Positions 1-3,915 of a DNA stretch of 5,908 nucleotides are shown piece after piece. This DNA is from Ruminococcaceae bacterium UBA2656. GTDB lineage: Bacteria > Bacillota > Clostridia > Oscillospirales > Acutalibacteraceae. The DNA lies in NCBI GenBank assembly GCA_002359465.1, contig DENA01000002.1:1-5908 (forward strand). Direction: 5' to 3'. Below the pieces are notes generated by a model, which was given only the letters and a program-made list of their open reading frames with translations, searched no databases and was not told the DNA's origin. Both the position numbers and the translations under genes were made by a program. Numbering within the stretch: the stretch's first letter is position 1; every line of letters begins with the position of its first letter.

Positions 1-85
1 GTGAAAATTCGACGGTATTCGGCTGTGTGTAGCCGCCTTTTTTCAGCGCCCAGCCGATGTATCCGTTTCCAAAATTGTAGCCCTG
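1..85 (-). pseudogene. Lysozyme-like (Tn916/Tn1549-type cell-wall hydrolase) fragment
   Basis: Read on the minus strand, this stretch gives QGYNFGNGYIGWALKKGGY followed by TQPNTVEFS. That is the hallmark segment of the lysozyme-like domain in the bifunctional cell-wall hydrolases of Gram-positive conjugative elements, which open peptidoglycan for the transfer apparatus. The reading frame leaves the window at its left edge, so the C-terminal side may continue there. On the other side, homology to the family ends at about base 85. The frame stays open further, but that sequence is simply the antisense of the ParA fragment. The catalytic N-terminal part expected upstream is therefore missing and the gene is broken. 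The family call rests on motif memory over 28 residues. The break is well supported because the two homologies meet at the same bases. Confidence 0.6.
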
Positions 86-313
86 GGAGTACTCATCACC
101 ATAGATGAACGAACGGCCAACAAGATTGCCTACAAGCAAGCATTGCAAAATCAGGATATTTTCCCCTGCTTTAAGACCGCGATCCGAAAAAACACAAAGC
201 TTTCGGAAGCCATCAATGCCCATCAGCCGATCAATCTCTACGAGCCGAAAAGCAACGGCAACATAGATTACAATGCTCTGACTGATGAAATCGTGGAGCT
301 GGTGACAAGATGA
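83..313 (+). pseudogene. ParA/Soj-family partition ATPase, C-terminal fragment
   Basis: Frame 2 reads LGVLITIDERTANKIAYKQ and continues through FPCFKTAIRKNTKLSEAI to YNALTDEIVELVTR and a TGA stop. The LGVLxTxxDxRT strand, the xTxIRxNxKLSEA segment and the short helical end match the last roughly 75 residues of ParA/Soj ATPases carried by plasmids and conjugative elements. These act with ParB in segregation or element maintenance. The Walker A and B motifs would lie upstream but are absent: before codon 83 the frame turns into antisense of a lysozyme-like gene and meets a stop at bases 2-4. The fragment is thus N-terminally truncated. Its TGA overlaps the ATG of the next gene (ATGA at 310-313), as in an intact operon. 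It is probably untranslated now, having no start of its own. Confidence 0.75.
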
Positions 314-903
314 AAACCACCTTTTTCTGTAAATGCGGAAAGTCTTTTCAGAAAAAAACACCGGCTGACACGACGGGTTACCGCCTGTCCGGCTACGGAG
401 AGGGTCATGAATGTTTCGGCTGCCCTTTTATCATTCCGATTTATGACGGATGGCAGAACAGAAAAATAAGCGCCTATGAATGTCGGTGCAGCAAGCGGTT
501 GGAATACAAAAGCTATGCACAGCTGTACCTTGACAGCAAAAATGTCGGCAACATCTACAGTCTTGATTTTGAGTTTTTAAAACAAATTCAGGATTATGCT
601 GACAAACTGGACGGAATTCACCCGTCACATGAAGCTTTTTCGAGTCGGCCGGCTGACTACGGCAGCGACGGAAGATACCGGCTTACGGTCTATCCTGAAC
701 AGAACAGAAAAGGGATCCGGGCAAAGCAGCTCATCCATGAAAAGTTTTTCAATCCGGATGGGAGCAGAAAGGGCGTTTCGCCAGTATGTTTTCTTGAAAA
801 CCACTGTCAACCAATTAAACACCGGGTACACTCCATTTCACTATTTTTTATAGCTCTGCAGCAACTTGAACAACTCAAGGTGCTTTGTGTCATCAACCGT
901 TAA
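310..903 (+). CDS. Cysteine-rich mobile-element hypothetical protein with a probably foreign C-terminal tail
   Basis: A 197-residue ORF begins at the ATG overlapping the ParA stop, which suggests translational coupling; only a weak GGAG lies 11 nt upstream. The N-terminal part carries Cys pairs C7/C9 (CKC), C35/C38 (CFGC) and C58/C60 (CRC), a possible zinc-binding arrangement. Residues 139-157 (KQLIHEKFFNPDGSRKGVS) look like a conserved domain end. Being next to ParA, it fits a conserved unknown gene of clostridial conjugative elements; I cannot name a function. From about residue 158 (base 781) the protein changes character to VCFLENHCQPIKHRVHS and a hydrophobic stretch. This coincides with a palindrome and a minus-strand promoter-like sequence, and the last 63 bases overlap a better-supported gene on the other strand. 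The natural C-terminus was probably lost at a junction near base 780. The reading frame itself is certain; the functional state is not. Confidence 0.6.
   Translation: MKTTFFCKCGKSFQKKTPADTTGYRLSGYGEGHECFGCPFIIPIYDGWQNRKISAYECRCSKRLEYKSYAQLYLDSKNVGNIYSLDFEFLKQIQDYADKLDGIHPSHEAFSSRPADYGSDGRYRLTVYPEQNRKGIRAKQLIHEKFFNPDGSRKGVSPVCFLENHCQPIKHRVHSISLFFIALQQLEQLKVLCVINR
783..810 (-). promoter_or_regulatory. Minus-strand promoter-like sequence containing a 14-bp palindrome (candidate operator)
   Basis: On the minus strand a perfect -35 box TTGACA (805-810) is followed 16 nt later by CATACT (783-788), four of six matches to the -10 consensus. The spacer and the first base of the -10 box contain the perfect palindrome GTTTTCAAGAAAAC (788-801). 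A dyad between -35 and -10 is the usual place for a repressor operator. No minus-strand gene follows immediately: transcription would run antisense into the truncated plus-strand gene at 310-903. The gene it once served may therefore have been replaced at the junction near base 780. Chance occurrence of the boxes is possible. Confidence 0.35.
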
Positions 904-1099
904 CAGGTCATCTTCAAGCACCTGTAAATCTTCATGATACCACTCATCCGAAACATTACGGCTTACTCGAAAAGCTGTAATATAAACAGATTCGTTCTGA
1001 ACTCGAAGTCCTGCCGGAATATCCGCTAAACGAATTTTATTTGATAATAGCATATCTGATGAAATTGGTAGTCAAGTCTTTAAACTGGAATTCATTCAT
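841..1099 (-). pseudogene. Small hypothetical protein gene interrupted by a one-base frameshift
   Basis: A strong ribosome binding site AGGAGG (1111-1116) lies 11 nt before an ATG at 1099. This opens MNEFQFKDLTTNFIRYAIIK and then hits a TAA at 1037-1039. Skipping one base there (AAA-T-AAA-ATT read as AAA AAA ATT) joins it smoothly to the +1 frame. That frame runs on as KIRLADIPAGLRVQNESVYI and ends ...HLELFKLLQSYKK, TAG at 841-843. The joined product is about 85 residues, acidic in its second half. The downstream frame on its own would start at an ATG (1053) with no ribosome binding site, and a stop lies seven codons above it, which favours a single interrupted gene. It could be a pseudogene, a sequencing error, or a +1 frameshift site. 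I do not recognise the family. Confidence 0.5.
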
Positions 1100-1188
1100 T
1101 TCTTTCGTTTCCTCCTAATAAACTTTGCTTTTTGTCCGCTTGCTGTCTTTTATTGCCTCTCATGATAATGTTTCCAGTGCAGGCATTG

Positions 1189-1223
1189 AAAAACGGTATG
1201 GAGCTTTATACTCCATACCGTTT
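1189..1223 (-). terminator. Rho-independent terminator after the coiled-coil gene
   Basis: A perfect 13-bp inverted repeat (arms AAACGGTATGGAG at 1191-1203 and its complement at 1211-1223) surrounds a 7-nt loop. In the minus-strand transcript the stem is followed by five U residues (1189-1193, overlapping the stem base). It starts 24 nt after the stop codon of the minus-strand gene at 1248-1601. The plus-strand side has only TTTATG, so it acts mainly leftward. Confidence 0.85.
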
Positions 1224-1247
1224 ATGTATATATGCAACTGCATAAGA

Positions 1248-1601
1248 TCATTTTGCAAGTTTCAATTCTTTAATATCGCCGCTATGTTCCTGAATGACTT
1301 TAAACATCACGTCGACTTTATTACTGGTTTCTTCCACTATTTTTTCAATTATCTCTAGTGTTTGAAGCTTATCAACATTTTCTGAATGTCCCTCGGTCAA
1401 TAATTGTAGATTCTTACTTATATCGTTCTCAAGCGTAACTTCTATACCTGATGTTCTCTCGCCCAGATTCGCGACGGCTGATTCGATGCTAGTTAATCTA
1501 TCGCTTATAGGTTTCAATTTCCCATCGATCATAGACGACATATTATGATTATTTTCAGAAATCATTTGGCCAATTGACTGTAATAATTCTTCATTCTCCA
1601 T
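1248..1601 (-). CDS. Coiled-coil hypothetical protein
   Basis: This 117-residue protein has no signal peptide or membrane segment. From about residue 28 onward it shows heptad-like spacing of L, I and V among charged residues, e.g. ISDRLTSIESAVANLGERT (32-50), LENDISKNLQLL (57-68) and LEIIEKIVEETSNKVDVM (82-99). This predicts a long helical coiled coil that probably oligomerises. Proteins of this style are common in Clostridia and in phages or mobile elements, and have no agreed function. It has its own promoter (1627-1655) and terminator (1189-1223), so it is a single-gene transcript; read-through from the nucleotidyltransferase gene 26 nt upstream is also possible. The ribosome binding site is weak (AGGG ten nt before the ATG). 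No RX4-6H HEPN motif is present, so it is not the usual partner of the neighbouring nucleotidyltransferase. Confidence 0.75.
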   Translation of the reverse strand: MENEELLQSIGQMISENNHNMSSMIDGKLKPISDRLTSIESAVANLGERTSGIEVTLENDISKNLQLLTEGHSENVDKLQTLEIIEKIVEETSNKVDVMFKVIQEHSGDIKELKLAK

Positions 1602-1626
1602 TCAGTACACGCCCTAAGTGCTATTT

Positions 1627-1655
1627 ATTATAATGGTTTTGGACGTAAATTACAA
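1627..1655 (-). promoter_or_regulatory. Promoter of the coiled-coil gene
   Basis: On the minus strand, TTGTAA (1650-1655) and a perfect TATAAT (1627-1632) are separated by 17 nt. Transcription would begin near 1620, about 20 nt before the ATG at 1601. The elements lie inside the last codons of the nucleotidyltransferase ORF, and the -10 box covers its stop codon. This suggests that the end of that ORF is translated intergenic DNA. Confidence 0.65.
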
Positions 1656-1984
1656 GAAGATATGTGTCTAAGAAGACAGCGTTGCGGGAATTGTTCTGCA
1701 TATATAAGAACTTCCTCATTTTTTATATGGTCACGAAAATCATCAGCCAGACTCGCCGTAGTTAGTAGATCAACTTTTTTATCCAATGCATATACCAATT
1801 CCGTATACAAGTCACATAAAGCAAACATTTCTCTTAATGCACCTTTATCAATACGCAGGTCAATATCGCTGTTCTCATCAGCATCCCCGCGGGCATAAGA
1901 GCCAAACAGGTAAACACGCTCCACATTGTATTTTTCCGCAATTGGTGCCACTGTGCTTCTTATTTCATCTATTGTCTTTTTCAT
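1628..1984 (-). CDS. MNT-type minimal nucleotidyltransferase (MntA-like), partner gene missing
   Basis: This 118-residue protein belongs to the minimal nucleotidyltransferases of the DNA polymerase beta superfamily. In HEPN/MNT toxin-antitoxin pairs such proteins act as the antitoxin, and the studied ones transfer AMP onto the HEPN RNase toxin. The active site is complete: GSYARG (28-33), SDIDL (39-43) with D40 and D42, and a third carboxylate at D72 in VDLL. The ATG at 1984 is chosen because AGGAGG lies just upstream; a GTG at 2014 would fall about 8 nt from the expected transcription start. A strong promoter lies at 2029-2058. The usual overlapping HEPN gene does not follow. The last 20 or so residues (after EEVLIYAEQ) look non-native and run through the promoter of the next gene, suggesting a deletion removed the natural end and the partner. 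Confidence 0.85.
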   Translation of the reverse strand: MKKTIDEIRSTVAPIAEKYNVERVYLFGSYARGDADENSDIDLRIDKGALREMFALCDLYTELVYALDKKVDLLTTASLADDFRDHIKNEEVLIYAEQFPQRCLLRHISSCNLRPKPL

Positions 1985-2028
1985 ACCCGACCTCCTGACG
2001 TTGAAAATCAGCACTGTTCCTTTATTTC

Positions 2029-2058
2029 ATTATCCCCTCTTTTGGCCTTAATTGTCAA
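2029..2058 (-). promoter_or_regulatory. Promoter of the nucleotidyltransferase gene
   Basis: On the minus strand a perfect -35 TTGACA (2053-2058) is followed after 18 nt by GATAAT (2029-2034), five of six -10 matches. Transcription would start near 2022, about 38 nt before the ATG at 1984. The motif AATTGT occurs at 2051-2056, overlapping the -35 box, and again at 2069-2074. This pair 18 bp apart might bind a regulator. Confidence 0.75.
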
Positions 2059-2085
2059 TAGATTTGCCAATTGTGACCAGATGAT

Positions 2086-2105
2086 AAAGCGCCTCTAAGA
2101 GGCGC
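2086..2105 (-). terminator. Terminator after the zeta-like kinase gene
   Basis: A GC-rich perfect hairpin, GCGCCTC - TTA - GAGGCGC on the minus strand (2089-2105), begins 8 nt after the stop codon of the kinase gene and is followed by TTTATC. The U-tract is short, but the stem is strong and well placed. It separates this transcript from the nucleotidyltransferase promoter just downstream. Confidence 0.65.
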
Positions 2106-2113
2106 AAAATACA

Positions 2114-2710
2114 TTATAACTCCATTTCGGGGCTTATAATTATATTCTCTTCTTCATCTAATTGCTCTTGTAAGCCAATCAGCCAATCCGGTTTATAATC
2201 GCTCTTGTAAATTATTTCACCATTCCGATACTCTGCAACGTTATCAAAACGATTCTCATTATCATAAAACTTGACCTCATCACAATAAGAAAGAATTTTT
2301 ATAAGCGTTTCAAAACGATTATCATATCTGCGAATGACATCATCGGTTGGAATATCATGGCCACCCTTTTCAACTCGATTTTTAATTCTCTTCAGGCTTT
2401 CTTCCACCGAGCTTAATCCAACATAGAAAAGATGGATAGCATAGTCCAAATCTTTAGCTTTTTTAATTGTACGCTCTACCATGTGGCCGGATAAAGTGGT
2501 TTCCTGAGTAAAAGTGATTCCATTCTTCATGAATTTTTCTATCTTAGAAATGGCAATACGGGCGGCTTTGTAGTTATCGCCCTGATTCTCAAAAGCGATT
2601 TTGTCCACATCTATGATATAGCCTAAATCATTACGCTCTGCTTTCAGTACGCCGGTCAAGCTGGATTTTCCAGCTCCATTAACGCCGCCAACGATTGTAT
2701 ACACTTTCAC
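2114..2710 (-). CDS. Zeta-toxin-like P-loop kinase (predicted ABC-type ATPase, COG4185), orphan
   Basis: This 198-residue cytoplasmic P-loop protein carries Walker A GGVNGAGKSS (8-17), an acidic DVD (34-36), TQETTLSG (68-75) and the arginine-rich segment RVEKGGHDIPTDDVIRRYDN (112-131). That set is typical of zeta-toxin-like kinases. Classical zeta toxins phosphorylate UDP-N-acetylglucosamine and block cell-wall synthesis unless bound by the epsilon antitoxin; many COG4185 members have no tested substrate. The start is a GTG at 2710 with GGAGGG seven nt upstream. No epsilon-like gene is adjacent: the nearest upstream ORF (2796-3158) shows no resemblance and an 85-nt gap separates them. The gene has its own promoter (2740-2768) and terminator (2086-2105). 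It may be a solitary kinase, a toxin held by an unlinked antitoxin, or a harmless relative. Confidence 0.85.
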   Translation of the reverse strand: MKVYTIVGGVNGAGKSSLTGVLKAERNDLGYIIDVDKIAFENQGDNYKAARIAISKIEKFMKNGITFTQETTLSGHMVERTIKKAKDLDYAIHLFYVGLSSVEESLKRIKNRVEKGGHDIPTDDVIRRYDNRFETLIKILSYCDEVKFYDNENRFDNVAEYRNGEIIYKSDYKPDWLIGLQEQLDEEENIIISPEMEL

Positions 2711-2739
2711 TTTTATCCCTCCGGTGATTTATTATAATA

Positions 2740-2768
2740 ATTTTACAATATTTATGAAATATTTACAA
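2740..2768 (-). promoter_or_regulatory. Promoter of the zeta-like gene with spaced repeats
   Basis: On the minus strand TTGTAA (2763-2768) and TAAAAT (2740-2745) are separated by 17 nt, upstream of the GTG at 2710. A perfect TATAAT (2731-2736) offers an alternative -10 box. AATATTTA (plus strand) occurs at 2747-2754 and 2758-2765, exactly 11 bp or one helical turn apart. TTTACAAT occurs at 2742-2749 and 2762-2769, 20 bp apart. Repeats covering both promoter boxes suggest a regulator binding site, although AT-rich DNA makes chance repeats more likely. Confidence 0.55.
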
Positions 2769-2795
2769 TGCGGAATAAGACGAATGGTGAAAAAA

Positions 2796-3158
2796 TCACA
2801 TCTTCATTTCAGGACCTTCCTCTTCCATAGTGGATTCTTGAGAGGAGTGATGGTTTGAAGAAGTCTCTTTTGCAAGCATTGGCGGGATGGTTATACATTT
2901 TTCGTGTATCCCGTCTGGCCTACGACCTGTATCGTAACATAATTGCCTTTTGCCATCCATTGAATAAGGCTGCCAATCCTGATACTCGCGATCCCACTGG
3001 AACATAAGCCATCCCGATGTAGTTTCCGGGTTATTGTTGACACTCCCCGTTACTTCATTCATCCACCATTTCATCTGAGTCTCGTCAAAAGGGCCGGTTT
3101 CGGAATAAGGCTTACCATCACTAAGTACAGTAAAATGCAGATTGACATATACAGGCAA
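2796..3158 (-). CDS. Hypothetical W-rich protein, start doubtful, possibly a remnant
   Basis: The ORF encodes up to 120 residues. The middle is rich in tryptophan (W31, W32, W50, W55, W62) with segments such as DETQMKWWMNEVTGSVNNN and DREYQDWQPYSMDGKRQLC, which looks like a real folded domain of beta type. The end (from about residue 98) is low-complexity and acidic, SSNHHSSQESTMEEEGPEMK. I do not recognise the family. The only early start is a TTG at 3158 without a ribosome binding site. That codon lies in the U-tract of the terminator closing the redox operon, and the frame is closed by a TAA six codons earlier. No promoter is apparent. It may therefore be an N-terminally truncated gene joined to the operon end; the next internal ATG is residue 29. 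No link to the zeta-like gene is visible. Confidence 0.4.
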   Translation of the reverse strand: MPVYVNLHFTVLSDGKPYSETGPFDETQMKWWMNEVTGSVNNNPETTSGWLMFQWDREYQDWQPYSMDGKRQLCYDTGRRPDGIHEKCITIPPMLAKETSSNHHSSQESTMEEEGPEMKM

Positions 3159-3187
3159 AAGGCACTCTACGTTTTAAGTAAAGTACC
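3157..3187 (-). terminator. Terminator closing the redox operon
   Basis: In the minus-strand transcript GGTACTTTAC (3178-3187) pairs with GTAGAGTGCC (3161-3170) over ten positions, two of them G-U, around a 7-nt loop. Four U residues (3157-3160) follow. It lies about 54 nt after the stop of the TIGR04076 gene. On the plus strand the G-U pairs become C-A mismatches, so the hairpin works chiefly for the leftward operon. Confidence 0.7.
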
Positions 3188-3241
3188 TTTTATCTGCATT
3201 CTATTTGGTAATGATTACAAGTTTAGAAAGATAACACCACG

Positions 3242-3541
3242 TTATTCTTCGAAGGGCTCGACCAAGAAAATTACAGGACGAAATCCATCGGAACAGGAGA
3301 CAACCTGACATTTCTTGTCAGCAGAGCCGCATTCGGCGTTTTGCCGCACCATCAGGATATCCTTAAAGATATCTGCCCAAGCCCACACACAGAAACCATC
3401 CGGCACCTTGCGGCCGTCGGTGATAAACACATCGCCCTCTTTGCAGCGTGCACAGGGCTCTATCTCTTTTCCTGCATATTGGTGGATAATATCATCCATT
3501 AGAAGCCGTTTGAGTACGGTTATTTTTACACGTTTTGACAT
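3242..3541 (-). CDS. TIGR04076 family protein
   Basis: This 99-residue soluble protein matches the TIGR04076 family: it begins KRVKITVLKR, has the central DGFCVWAWADIFKDILMV (48-65) and ends CSDGFRPVIFLVE (83-95). Function is unknown. Six cysteines (C30, C33, C51, C71, C78, C83) hint at metal or redox chemistry, but no ligand set is proven. The start is supported by AAGGAGG seven nt before the ATG. It is the last gene of the operon, 12 nt after DUF1667, and a terminator follows. Its place suggests it serves or protects the redox complex, for example in cofactor handling; that is inference only. Confidence 0.85.
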   Translation of the reverse strand: MSKRVKITVLKRLLMDDIIHQYAGKEIEPCARCKEGDVFITDGRKVPDGFCVWAWADIFKDILMVRQNAECGSADKKCQVVSCSDGFRPVIFLVEPFEE

Positions 3542-3553
3542 CTAACATCCTCC

Positions 3554-3913
3554 TTATTCTACAGTACCGGACGCAACAATATCAACTCCGGTTTCCAGAA
3601 TATTCGGAATCAGCACATCATAACGATGCACCGGTGCTTTTACATACAGACCGCGGATTTCATTCATGCACTTAAACAGTAGTTCTTTCGGAACCGGTTT
3701 GCTGGAACGCACCGGCACCAGTGGAATTTTACAACCCTCGACCTTTGCGGTGGAGGTCAGAATGCGAACCGGATGGATGAACTCGCTGCGCGCGTACGCT
3801 TCACCGCGTTTACAGCCAAACCCCTCCATGGATTTAATCTGTTCCCCCCCACCACGCACGGTAATATTGCAACCGATTGGGCATACAGTGCATATGATTT
3901 TTTTCTCTTGCAT
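3554..3913 (-). CDS. DUF1667 protein, putative iron-sulfur subunit of the FAD oxidoreductase complex
   Basis: This 119-residue protein begins with C8, C11, C15 and C34 in the pattern CX2CX3CX18C (CTVCPIGC ... GFGCKRGEAYA). That is the spacing of the [4Fe-4S] site at the start of molybdopterin oxidoreductases, so a cluster is likely. The remainder (HPVRILTSTAKVEG at 47-60, VPKELLFKCMNEI at 74-86, and the VDIVASG end) is typical of DUF1667. The family is known as the small third gene after two FAD proteins in clostridial and thermotogal glycerol-3-phosphate dehydrogenase-like operons, where it probably relays electrons. Its AAAGGAGG ribosome binding site lies in the last codons of the upstream gene and the intergenic gap is 2 nt, indicating tight translational coupling and near-equal production. 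Confidence 0.88.
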   Translation of the reverse strand: MQEKKIICTVCPIGCNITVRGGGEQIKSMEGFGCKRGEAYARSEFIHPVRILTSTAKVEGCKIPLVPVRSSKPVPKELLFKCMNEIRGLYVKAPVHRYDVLIPNILETGVDIVASGTVE

Positions 3914-3915
3914 GA

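Noticed and set aside
86..260. Minus-strand continuation of the lysozyme-like frame through the ParA region
   Set aside because: The sequence is the antisense of clear ParA coding sequence and shows no lysozyme features, so it only remains open by chance.
1092..1164. Short minus-strand ORF reading MRGNKRQQADKKQSLLGGNE, ending over the start of the small gene
   Set aside because: Only about 23 codons, no ribosome binding site and no recognised family. Its frame is closed just upstream within the terminator hairpin, so it is treated as leader DNA.
1125..1358. Plus-strand ORF across the terminator and the 3' end of the coiled-coil gene
   Set aside because: It is the antisense of the coiled-coil gene and terminator, has no ribosome binding site, and its product resembles translated AT-rich DNA.
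1985..2014. Longer N-terminus for the nucleotidyltransferase from a GTG at 2014
   Set aside because: The expected transcription start is near 2022, and AGGAGG sits directly before the ATG at 1984, which also matches the usual family start.
2788..2800. Inverted repeat GTGA-AAAAA-TCAC as terminator of the W-rich ORF
   Set aside because: A four-base stem is too weak and lies partly within the coding end; no useful U-tract follows.
3228..3246. Small ATAAC/GTTAT hairpin at the TIGR04076 stop codon as operon terminator
   Set aside because: Only five A/T-rich pairs; the ten-pair hairpin at 3161-3187 with a U-tract is far more convincing.
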